This document shows positions 17,220 to 24,973 of a stretch of 64,000 nucleotides of DNA, piece after piece; positions within the stretch are counted from its first letter, which is position 1; each line of letters starts with the position of its first letter. The notes below the pieces were generated by a model. It was not told the DNA's origin. It saw only the letters and a program-made list of their open reading frames with translations, and did not search any database. The stretch is from Legionella steelei. Its GTDB lineage: Bacteria; Pseudomonadota; Gammaproteobacteria; Legionellales; Legionellaceae. The stretch is from the NCBI RefSeq assembly GCF_001468005.1, contig NZ_LNYY01000021.1:637-64636 (forward strand). The letters run 5' to 3'. The position numbers were made by a program, and so were the translations under genes.

Positions 17220-18044
17220 TTATGGTTGCTGATAAGACTCTATACGACTGGCTAATGCAATCACATTCTCTTTAATCTGAGGGCTAAATTCCATGTTTGC
17301 ACACTCAAGTTCACGACTAAACGTTGAGTCATACCATTTTATTTTATAGAGATAGCCACTTTCTTTGGTTCCTTTGACAAGTATAACCGTCGGTCTATTT
17401 TGAACGTCATAAGAAACCAGCTCTTTAATGAGCTCAACACCTAATCCCGATAATTTTCTATTATGCTCCGAAAACGCGCAGCTACCAATTCCATTTTTAT
17501 CAAAAAATTGTACCGCGCCATCCCATCCATCGCCAATATCACCATTTTTTACCGATTTATATGCACCATAAGGAGCAAAACCAATGCTCATGTCCATGTC
17601 TTCCGGTGGAACACCAACAAATGTATATGCAAGTTTTAGATCAGTACTGGAATCTCTTATATGAGTGCTTTCTGCGGAAAGAACTCCATTGTATTTTTTC
17701 TTTTGGTAAGCTGCGGTATTTTTTAAATCTAGTAATTCCTTTGCTCTGGGTTCATTGTCATTAACATAACCATTTTTTTGTTGTTCATCGTTCATAACTA
17801 GATACTCTCGCATTTTCTTTGCCAAATGAGCATCGTTTGCATCTTTAATATTCATGCTATTAATGTATTTGTTCGCAGTAACAATATTTATTTCATTATA
17901 TTCAGGTATCTCAATACCTGCTTTAGCAAGAATTTCTTTGTTTTTTTTATTTATTTCTTCTTTTGTAAAAGCTTGCTCATTGCTTGCTATTACACTAAAA
18001 GAAAATAAAGCAGTGATCCCTGCTATTAATAATTTGCTATTCAT
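17220..18044 (-). CDS. Secreted hypothetical protein (274 residues)
   Basis: The start chosen at 18044 has a good SD (AAAGGG) and gives a clean signal peptide (MNSKLLIAGITALFSFSVIA, cleavage before SNEQ). The mature part is Lys/Glu-rich in the first ~90 residues and then mixed alpha/beta, with a Cys in IGSCAFSEHN and one near the C-terminus. I do not recognise a domain. It follows the next gene on the same strand by 26 bases, so the two form an operon of exported proteins. Confidence 0.65.
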   Translation of the reverse strand: MNSKLLIAGITALFSFSVIASNEQAFTKEEINKKNKEILAKAGIEIPEYNEINIVTANKYINSMNIKDANDAHLAKKMREYLVMNDEQQKNGYVNDNEPRAKELLDLKNTAAYQKKKYNGVLSAESTHIRDSSTDLKLAYTFVGVPPEDMDMSIGFAPYGAYKSVKNGDIGDGWDGAVQFFDKNGIGSCAFSEHNRKLSGLGVELIKELVSYDVQNRPTVILVKGTKESGYLYKIKWYDSTFSRELECANMEFSPQIKENVIALASRIESYQQP

Positions 18045-18070
18045 TTTTATTCCCTTTATGCCTGTACTTA

Positions 18071-18451
18071 TTAATAATCCCACCAGCCATTATAAATGCT
18101 ACAGTCGCCAACAGATGTTGTATCAAATGGTACTCTTCCGTTGCCATAGTCACTTAAATAATGATACCCGGAAACAACCCATCTGTGATCGTTTAAGGGG
18201 GCTTCATTCCAATGAACAGCTGCTTGCCTCCAAGTAACAGCATATCCTGTATCAATAAGATGACCTCCTCCATAAATATTGGTATGAGTACTTACAACAC
18301 GCCAATCATAAGCGTGACCAAGCCACCAAGTTATAGATTCATTATTGATACAATTTGCTCGACTATGGACAGTCGTAGCGGCTAATCCTGCATTTGCTAT
18401 ATTAATTTGTGATCCAAATAATAAAGCTAAAACGATTATTTTGCTTTTCAT
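18071..18451 (-). CDS. Secreted hypothetical protein (126 residues)
   Basis: A start at 18451 follows an SD (AAGGAAG) and gives a signal peptide (MKSKIIVLALLFGSQINIAN, then AG). The mature domain is short and rich in Trp, His, Tyr and Gly, with two cysteines (in RANCINN and VGDCSIY) that could form a disulfide. Such composition suggests a beta-rich binding domain. Family not recognised. First gene of the two-gene exported-protein operon. Confidence 0.62.
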   Translation of the reverse strand: MKSKIIVLALLFGSQINIANAGLAATTVHSRANCINNESITWWLGHAYDWRVVSTHTNIYGGGHLIDTGYAVTWRQAAVHWNEAPLNDHRWVVSGYHYLSDYGNGRVPFDTTSVGDCSIYNGWWDY

Positions 18452-18569
18452 CCATCTTCCTTTTTCCATTTTAAAGCGTGGATAGGATAACGCAAATTTA
18501 TAAAATGGACAGTGTGATCAAACTATATTTCCTATTCAAATGGAATTAAATTCATTAAAAAAATACTTG

Positions 18570-18656
18570 GGACGAAGGGGGCAAGTGGGGCATCCGCATC
18601 ATTTCTGAGCTAGAAACGTCCCTATCTCTTTTTGCAATTGTGGGACGTATGGGACA
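18570..18656. repeat. GGGAC-rich dispersed repeat, copy B
   Basis: Begins GGGACGAAGGGGGCAAGTGG and ends GGGACGTATGGGACA. It contains an inverted GGGACG / CGTCCC pair about 45 bases apart. It resembles copies A (4348) and C (20954) over ~86 bp and lies immediately upstream of the regulator gene's operator. Confidence 0.65.
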
Positions 18657-18701
18657 AAGTACATTTCTTCACATAAATAATAATACCAAAAACGATTATT
18701 G

Positions 18702-18744
18702 ATTCGCAGTTCGCGATTCGCGAATTGCGAATTTGTGCTATACT
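18702..18744 (+). promoter_or_regulatory. 31-bp palindromic operator and promoter
   Basis: Arms ATTCGCAGTTCGCGA (18702-18716) and TCGCGAATTGCGAAT (18718-18732) are inverted copies with one mismatch around a single central T. A -10 box TATACT lies at 18739-18744, so the palindrome covers the -35 region. This is the layout of an autorepressor site for the winged-helix gene starting at 18775. Confidence 0.7.
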
Positions 18745-18774
18745 CTGTTTATAGAGGTCACATTGGAACGATAC

Positions 18775-19398
18775 ATGTTAAAGCCACAAGACATCGTGAT
18801 ACTGTTAAAAATATTAGCTAGTGAGCGACCTGAGCAATTACTTCAAAAAGATTTGGCAACCTATCTTTGCATGAGTGCTTCTGAAGTTCATGAAGGGATG
18901 AAGCGATTGGAATTATCTGGATTGATTGCACCTGTATATCGCAAATCTGAAGATTCTAATTCAAGTAAGCCTATTCGGATGCCCATACAAGCCGCTTGTG
19001 AGGAATGCTTGATTTACGGTGTAAAATACTTCTTTTCGGTGCAACTAGGAGTATATACACGGGGTATACCTACAAGCTATGCAGCCCCCTTATTTAAAAA
19101 ACATATCGTGTTGGGAGATGATCCCATACCTGTATGGCCTTATGCTGAGGGCGATCAGCGAGGGTTAGCTTTGGAACCATTGTATCGATCGGTGCCGGAG
19201 GCGTTAGCAAAACACCCGGATCAATCTTTTTACGAGCTACTGGTTCTCATTGATGCGATTCGTTCAGGGCGAGCAAGAGAGCGTAAGATAGCAATAGAGT
19301 TATTAAGGGAGTTTTATGCATCAAAGAAACGAAAGAGCGACATCCAATTTAAGAATGCTGGAGTTGGTTGCGAGGAAACTCGGGGAATTGAACGATGA
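18775..19398 (+). CDS. Winged-helix transcriptional regulator
   Basis: A 207-residue protein with an N-terminal winged helix (LLQKDLATYLCMSASEVHEG, about residues 22-55) and a C-terminal part containing GLALEPLYRSVPEALAKHP that may bind the partner or a ligand. The start at 18775 is preferred because the longer frame begins inside the promoter. The gene overlaps the nucleotidyltransferase gene by 83 bases. The overlap and the strong palindrome suggest antitoxin-like autoregulation of a two- or three-gene cassette. Confidence 0.7.
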   Translation: MLKPQDIVILLKILASERPEQLLQKDLATYLCMSASEVHEGMKRLELSGLIAPVYRKSEDSNSSKPIRMPIQAACEECLIYGVKYFFSVQLGVYTRGIPTSYAAPLFKKHIVLGDDPIPVWPYAEGDQRGLALEPLYRSVPEALAKHPDQSFYELLVLIDAIRSGRARERKIAIELLREFYASKKRKSDIQFKNAGVGCEETRGIER

Positions 19399-20026
19399 AG
19401 TGGTCTATCTTGGTGGCTGCACCACGGCTTTGTTTATCAATGATCCGTTATCATTAGATGTTCGCACAACATTGGATGTGGACTGCATCATCGATGTTTT
19501 GTCGTTAGGCCAGTATTATAAGTTTGAGGAAAAACTAAAAGAGAAAGGCTTTTATCGTTCGATGCAAGATGAGATCACCTGTCGTTGGCATCTTGATGAC
19601 ATCATATTGGATGTAATGCCTACAGATGAAAAAATTTTGGGTTGGGGAAATGAGTGGTATAAAGAAGCAATCAAACATGCTGTTGATCATCAGATTACAG
19701 AGGACATTACCATCAAATCTGTAACAGCCCCCTATTTTTTAGCGACTAAAATAGAGGCTTTTAAATCAAGAGGGAACTATGATTTTCTTGGCAGTCATGA
19801 CTTTGAAGACATGATTACGGTGATCGCAGGATGTATTGATATTGCAGAGCAAGTGTACACTTCAAGTGAAGATTTAAAAAAGCACTTAAGGTTGGTATTC
19901 AATGATTTCTTAAAAAATGATGAATTCATGCAGTCACTCCCTGGCCATCTTAATGATGGGCCAGTGACAGAGCAACGAGTTCAAACTGTGATAAAACGAA
20001 TAGAACAATTTGCTCAAAAAGAATAG
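19316..20026 (+). CDS. Nucleotidyltransferase-fold protein
   Basis: A 236-residue protein with the nucleotidyltransferase signature: GGCTTALF near residue 34 and the metal-binding DVDCIID near 53, with a further acidic position in ILDVMP. This fold includes AbiEii and MNT-type toxins as well as antibiotic-modifying enzymes. A good SD (AGGGAG) precedes the start. Its placement behind an autoregulated DNA-binding gene favours a toxin-antitoxin or defence role, but substrate and activity are not shown by the sequence. Confidence 0.72.
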   Translation: MHQRNERATSNLRMLELVARKLGELNDEVVYLGGCTTALFINDPLSLDVRTTLDVDCIIDVLSLGQYYKFEEKLKEKGFYRSMQDEITCRWHLDDIILDVMPTDEKILGWGNEWYKEAIKHAVDHQITEDITIKSVTAPYFLATKIEAFKSRGNYDFLGSHDFEDMITVIAGCIDIAEQVYTSSEDLKKHLRLVFNDFLKNDEFMQSLPGHLNDGPVTEQRVQTVIKRIEQFAQKE

Positions 20027-20037
20027 GGTACATACAA

Positions 20038-20837
20038 ATGAAACTGGCTTGGTTAACGGATATCCACCTCAATTTTCTAGAAGTTGAGTCTCGCCAAAAA
20101 TACTATAAGGACATTCTAGCTACTGGCTGCGATGCAACATTGATTAGTGGTGACATCGCCGAAGCTCCTTCTCTAATCAATCTTTTAAATGAAATGGTTG
20201 GGCAAATCAAAATGCCCATATATTTTATTGTCGGAAACCATGATTATTATCGTGGAATTATTTCGGATGTACGTAAGGCATTGACTGAATTAAGCGCGGC
20301 TCATGCTGACTTATTCTGGTTGCCTGCGACAGGTTTACAACACCTTCCCAATAATACAATTTTATTAGGGCAAGATGGATGGGCAGATTAGGAAATTATC
20401 AAAAAAGCCCTGTTTCATTAAATGACAGTAGAATGATTGCGGATTTGTTTCAGGGAAAAATGCTAAGTCGACAGCATCTGCTACAAAAAATGCAAGAGTT
20501 AGCTGATCTAGATGCTAATGCATTGGAAAATGACTTATTACAAGCAGTAAGGCTTCAACCCAGAAAAATAATAGTTTTGACTCATGTTCCTCCCTTCAAG
20601 GAGGCTTGTCAGCATATGGGGAAGGTCAGTGATGAGAACTATCTACCTTATTTCAGCTCTAAAGCTATCGGTGATGTACTGATGCCTTATGCTCTTGAGA
20701 ATCCCGCAATAGACTTTGTAGTTCTTTGCGGACACACGCATAGTGACGCTGAATATCAGCCTACAAATAACTTAATAGTAAAGACTGGCGCAGCAGAATA
20801 CTACAAACCTACGATACAAGAATTAATAGCACTTTAG
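20038..20837 (+). pseudogene. Metallophosphoesterase, frameshifted
   Basis: Frame one (20038-20393) carries DIHLN, SGDIAE and VGNHDYY, the first metal-binding motifs of calcineurin-like phosphoesterases. Frame two (overlapping from 20379) carries LTHVPPF and CGHTHSD, the last ones. At the junction the DNA is GGATGGGCAGATTAGG; the conserved family reading would be GWADGRLGNY, which a second copy of GGCAGAT would restore exactly. A 7-bp direct-repeat collapse therefore explains the frameshift. The intact enzyme would be about 268 residues. It is the third gene of the regulator/nucleotidyltransferase cassette. Confidence 0.8.
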
Positions 20838-20953
20838 CATTCTGAAGACGGTATTTTTATAATAATTTAATTAAAAATAATGTAGCGAAGATTATAAAAG
20901 CCCTGAAGAGGTAGTTCTATTTAGCTTCGTCCAATATGGATTATAAAAATGAG

Positions 20954-21042
20954 AGGGACGAAGGGGACAAGTGGGAAACCCTTATCACTACTGGGTTTAT
21001 AGCGTCCCCACTCCATAATATGCTTGTGGGGCAAATGGGACA
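20954..21042. repeat. GGGAC-rich dispersed repeat, copy C
   Basis: Begins GGGACGAAGGGGACAAGTGG and ends GGGGCAAATGGGACA, with CGTCCCC in the middle forming an inverted match to the first GGGACG. It lies 290 bases upstream of the HTH/DUF927 replication module, the position expected for a replication origin or regulatory region. The remainder of 20838-21335 shows no gene. Confidence 0.65.
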
Positions 21043-21335
21043 AAAGTACTTTTTACACTTCAATTAGTATCATTTAAATCCACTTCTTTTTAAAATACCC
21101 GAACTCGCTTGACATGCTTTTAGGATTCAAGTGAAAATTTCACTAGCTTTTAATGAACCGTAAATGGCACGGTAGAAGTAAGAGCTTAGGAATTAATGGA
21201 AACGTATATCGCCACAAAAAATTTATCTGCGATGGAGCTGGATAAAGGTTGATATTCATTACGCTGGATGCAGCAGGATGCAGGATAGGCGCAACATACA
21301 GTTGCAATGAATGATCAATTTTAAGAGGTTCCACT

Positions 21336-21611
21336 ATGTCTATATTAAATATATCTAGCCTAGATCTATTAAACGAATTTGAATCAGCCCCAGAGTCTGC
21401 TTTATTTAGCCAACAAACCATTGCTGCGGTATTGAGCTGCTCAACACAGCTACTCGAACGCAATCGATGGGCAGGTACGGGTATTCCGTATTTGAAAATT
21501 GGTCGCAAGGTCTTGTATCGCAAAAGTGAGGTTCAAGAATTTATCCAACAACAACGAGTGTATCGTTCTACCAGCGACGAAGGTCAGTTGCTGTCTGCGG
21601 TTAACGTATAA
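21336..21611 (+). CDS. AlpA-like helix-turn-helix regulator/excisionase
   Basis: A 91-residue protein with a central MerR/AlpA-type helix-turn-helix: FSQQTIAAVLSCSTQLLERN, then the wing GIPYLKIGRKVLYRKSEVQEF. Such proteins control integrase or act as recombination directionality factors in P4-like satellites. An SD (AAGAGG) precedes the start. The DUF927 pair follows after 80 bases. A decayed start of the same gene exists at 4695. Confidence 0.78.
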   Translation: MSILNISSLDLLNEFESAPESALFSQQTIAAVLSCSTQLLERNRWAGTGIPYLKIGRKVLYRKSEVQEFIQQQRVYRSTSDEGQLLSAVNV

Positions 21612-21693
21612 CGATTCTTGTTTTTAACGATTCAAAGAAGGAACTGTTTATCTAACATAAATCCTTCTTCGAACTCGCGTTGGAGATTTTCTT

Positions 21694-22053
21694 ATGTCAC
21701 AAAATCAAGTGGTAACATTAACCAATATTTCCCAAAATCGCCCAATCGTTTGTGAATACGGTGGCGGTCATTTCAGACAAAACGAGAAGGGACTGTGGTT
21801 CATAGGTACTGATAAGGATGGCAGCCAATTGTCACCTCGTTGGATTTGCTCTCCATTGCATGTAGTTGCTAAAACTCGCGATGCCAAAAGTGGGGAATGG
21901 GGTCGTTTACTCGAATGGGTTGATGACGATGGAGTTACCCATCAATGGGCTATGCCATTAGCCTTGTTGCAAGGTGATGCCTCTGATGTCAGGCGTGAAT
22001 TGGCAAGACTTGGATTAGCCATATCCCCCAATAAACTGGCACGAGATTTATGA
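21694..22053 (+). CDS. DUF927 helicase-like protein, N-terminal part
   Basis: 119 residues equal to the N-terminal section of DUF927 proteins of integrative elements (GLWFIG, PRWICSPLHVVAKTRD, GRLLEWVDDDGVTHQWAMPL). In intact relatives the sequence runs on without a break into the ATPase part. Here it ends at TGA, and the ATPase frame begins at an ATG overlapping that stop (ATGA). One lost base would cause this. Either the gene is broken or the overlap lets both halves be made by termination-reinitiation. Confidence 0.68.
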   Translation: MSQNQVVTLTNISQNRPIVCEYGGGHFRQNEKGLWFIGTDKDGSQLSPRWICSPLHVVAKTRDAKSGEWGRLLEWVDDDGVTHQWAMPLALLQGDASDVRRELARLGLAISPNKLARDL

Positions 22054-23270
22054 CTTCCTATTTACAGGTTGTTCCGGTTGAAGCTCGCGCCCGTTGTGTT
22101 GAACGATTAGGCTGGTATGGGGATATTTTCGTTACTGCCAATGAATGTATTGGCAACAGTGAAGAAAAAATAGTATTCCAAAACGCCAACACTATTGAAC
22201 CCGCATTATCTTCATCGGGGACAGTAAAGCAATGGCGAGATTCAATTGGGCAATTAGCATCAGGTAATTCGCGTTTAATCTTTGCGATTGCTACTTCATT
22301 TGCACCTTGCTTAGCAAAGTTAGTCGGGGAAGATTCAGGCGGCTTTCACCTACGAGGTGCCTCTTCATCTGGTAAAAGTACCTCTTTAAAAGTAGCGGCA
22401 TCAGTCTGGGGAAACCCAGAAGACTATTGTCGATTATGGCGCAGTACGACCAATGGTCTTGAGGTATTAGCGGCTTTGCATAATGATGGTTTACTAATTC
22501 TTGATGAGCTTAGCCAAGTTGATCCAAGAGAGGCAGGAGAAGCTGCTTATCTGCTTGCTAATGGTCAAGGAAAAACTAGGGCATCAAGAACAGGAACGGT
22601 GAGGAAATCGTCTCGATGGTCATTGATTTTTTTATCAGCTGGTGCAGAGTCTTTAACTTCATTGATGGCAAAAGCAGGTCTTCGAGCCAATGCAGGCCAG
22701 GAAATACGTCTTGCTGATATCGAAGCAGATGCAGGTTTAGGCATGGGATTGTTTGATAACATCCACAACCACATCAATCCGGCAGCCATGGCGCTAGCTC
22801 TTAAAGAATCTGCCACTCAATTTTATGGCGCGGTGGGTATGGCATGGTTACAAAACATAGTATCCAATCGCCAGACGCTAATTCCAGTTATAAGCAATAT
22901 CATTAAGCAATTTGTTGATAAGGTTGTTGGGCAAGAGCCAACAGGTCAAACCATAAGAGTTGCTAGACGATTTGCCCTAGTAGCAACAGCAGGAGAGTTC
23001 GCCACCCAGTTTGGCCTAACGGGATGGCAAAGCGGAGAATCCTTCAGTGCTGCAAAAAAATGTTTCGAATCATGGCAAGAAACCTTTGGCACAGAAGGCA
23101 ATCGAGAAGACAGAGCCATACTCTCCCAAGTACGTGCCTTCTTCGAAACTTATGGTACCAGTCGTTTTGATAATGTAAAAGACCCAAACAACGAGCGCAT
23201 TCATAACCGTGCTGGCTATAAATCAATATACAATCCCATAATAAATAATAAAAAATACCTCAAGCATTAG
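22050..23270 (+). CDS. DUF927 helicase-like ATPase, truncated
   Basis: 406 residues with a Walker A (GASSSGKSTS, residues about 102-111) and a Walker B-like LLILDELSQ (about 152). A lid and arginine-rich segment follow (GKTRASRTGTVRKSSRWS). It is the P-loop half of a DUF927 protein, probably used in replication of the element. The family sequence is followed to HNRAGYK, then changes to a short unrelated tail (IYNPIINNKKYLKH). The C-terminal ~150 residues usual for the family are lost, so the replication gene is probably inactive. Confidence 0.72.
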   Translation: MTSYLQVVPVEARARCVERLGWYGDIFVTANECIGNSEEKIVFQNANTIEPALSSSGTVKQWRDSIGQLASGNSRLIFAIATSFAPCLAKLVGEDSGGFHLRGASSSGKSTSLKVAASVWGNPEDYCRLWRSTTNGLEVLAALHNDGLLILDELSQVDPREAGEAAYLLANGQGKTRASRTGTVRKSSRWSLIFLSAGAESLTSLMAKAGLRANAGQEIRLADIEADAGLGMGLFDNIHNHINPAAMALALKESATQFYGAVGMAWLQNIVSNRQTLIPVISNIIKQFVDKVVGQEPTGQTIRVARRFALVATAGEFATQFGLTGWQSGESFSAAKKCFESWQETFGTEGNREDRAILSQVRAFFETYGTSRFDNVKDPNNERIHNRAGYKSIYNPIINNKKYLKH

Positions 23271-23479
23271 AATTTGTGGGGTAATTGGCGATGGCTGATT
23301 AATATAAAAATTAAGCATGGGTAGGGCTCGTTGAAAAACGGAGATGCACAGAGTGGTGGATGGAGTCGTTTATCTGATGTGGATTACATGTTAAGAAAAT
23401 CCGATTTTTTACATAATGAAGCTGCATAAACAAGCGTAGCCTGATGAAGTGAAACGAAATCCGTGATGTTTGAAGCCCA

Positions 23480-23516
23480 ATATCCCGGATTAAGACTGCA
23501 CCTGCATCCGGGATAT
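23480..23516. repeat. Hairpin in non-coding stretch
   Basis: ATATCCCGGAT and ATCCGGGATAT form a perfect 11-bp inverted repeat with a 15-base loop. The preceding text (CGTAGCCTGATGAAG) resembles dispersed REP/ERIC-like intergenic repeats. The rest of 23271-23866 contains no gene I can support. Confidence 0.5.
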
Positions 23517-23866
23517 GCTGGTTTGTCCTAATTTATTGAGGATTCTATCCAGGAGAAGCGAATCCATTGTGGAGCAAGCATAACGATATGCTGCATGCTC
23601 TCCTTTGGCTTTGACCACTGCTCATCACTGAGCATCAGTCTAACCATTGCCAACTCATTTTATCCTTGATATTAGAATCATTATATTATGAGTTTGCTCT
23701 GATTAATTAATAGATTAGAGTAATATATTTGCTTCATTTTTAAGATGACTATCTCCTGGATGCCGCGAACACGTCGCGGCACGTAGGCGGTGGGAATGAA
23801 TTGTCAACACGCCTTAATTATTCATGTATATCAAAGTCTTTTGGTCTTATTTCACCAGTTTCTTTT

Positions 23867-24667
23867 TCATTGATTTAATTCATAAAAATAATTGAGTGCT
23901 TTATCAATTAGTTCTGCTTTGGAGAAAACACCTAATTTGAATTTGATATTATTCAGATGCTCTTCAACCGTACGTTGAGAAATTCCCAATTCGATAGCGA
24001 CTTGCTTTGCTGGTTTACCTCGGACAGTTAAGTGCAAACATTGTGATTCGCGTTTTGAAAAATAAGGAAATGCATTGTCATTTTTAGACGGAAAGTTAGT
24101 TTGAGTAACGCCAGTTTCATTGATATTCAATAAATCAAGGCTAATTAATTTAGATAAAAATTCGGCTAAGTTGTGCTTGCCAATAATGCTCCCGCATCCA
24201 AAGGTGCCAATTATTTTATTTTCGTCATTATACCAAGGGAGTTTGAAGAGAAGACAGTGATGAGACGACCCATCAAAGCGAATAAGGTCAAACTCAGTTA
24301 CTTCTAATGTCTTTTTAATCATTATCTGTTCATCATGCCTGGTAGCAATAACGGCTTGTTTCTGAATCATAAAGTCAACTGGCCTTTTGCCAACGGATGC
24401 TTGCACAGATTCAAGTCCGCATATATTCGCACATCCATCATTCACAGTAACAAAAGCACATTCAGTATTACTGAACCAAATGTTAAAAGGCTGTGCAAGA
24501 AAATCTGCGACTGTGTGACGATATTGTTCTTTAAAATAATGCTCCTTCGAGTTTGGCTTGATTAGCTTAATACCCTGACCGATACGTTGGATCAGGAACT
24601 CGTTGCTGATGGCAATATTATTTTTCATGTACCTTTGGTCAAAAACAATTGAGCGATTATTGTACAA
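23867..24667 (-). CDS. LuxR-family regulator with N-terminal sensory domain
   Basis: 266 residues. A PAS-like N-terminal region (about 40-170; FNIWFSNTECAFVTVNDGCA) is followed by a C-terminal LuxR/GerE helix-turn-helix: SKRESQCLHLTVRGKPAKQV then GISQRTVEEHLNNIKFKLGV. No phospho-acceptor receiver domain is present, so it probably senses a small molecule or redox state. This architecture is expanded in Legionella. An alternative start is the Met at 24628. It is divergent from the effector-sized gene, with a perfect palindrome between them. Confidence 0.82.
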   Translation of the reverse strand: MYNNRSIVFDQRYMKNNIAISNEFLIQRIGQGIKLIKPNSKEHYFKEQYRHTVADFLAQPFNIWFSNTECAFVTVNDGCANICGLESVQASVGKRPVDFMIQKQAVIATRHDEQIMIKKTLEVTEFDLIRFDGSSHHCLLFKLPWYNDENKIIGTFGCGSIIGKHNLAEFLSKLISLDLLNINETGVTQTNFPSKNDNAFPYFSKRESQCLHLTVRGKPAKQVAIELGISQRTVEEHLNNIKFKLGVFSKAELIDKALNYFYELNQ

Positions 24668-24829
24668 ATATTTTTGATGAAAGTAAATACTATGAAACCC
24701 TTAGGTACCATTGACTAAAGTTATAAAGGTCCTCCTCTATTCGCAGCTAGGTTGTAAGTGGAATCACGAATAGCAGAGCAGAATAAAAGAATGAGAGTGG
24801 GGCGCTGTTAACAAAATAAACCGATAATA

Positions 24830-24846
24830 CCCGTAAAATTTACGGG
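24830..24846. promoter_or_regulatory. Palindrome between LuxR gene and large gene
   Basis: CCCGTAAA and TTTACGGG form a perfect inverted repeat around one central A, extended by partly matching GATAA/TTATC flanks. It lies 160 bases from the LuxR start and 128 bases before the 904-residue gene. A binding site for the divergent LuxR protein, or a terminator-like stem without a T run, are the alternatives. Confidence 0.45.
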
Positions 24847-24973
24847 TTATCATTGGTTGGTTCTGTGCATATAATGACCATTCTTTTGTTTTTTTAATTG
24901 CCTTGTATCAATTAAAATTAAATTTTTTAATCAATCAAAAGTGTCTCTTCTGAATATTAAACAAGGTGTAATT

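Noticed and set aside
22050-22053. Programmed frameshift in DUF927
   Set aside because: No slippery heptamer is seen at the overlap; a lost base or reinitiation at ATGA explains it better.
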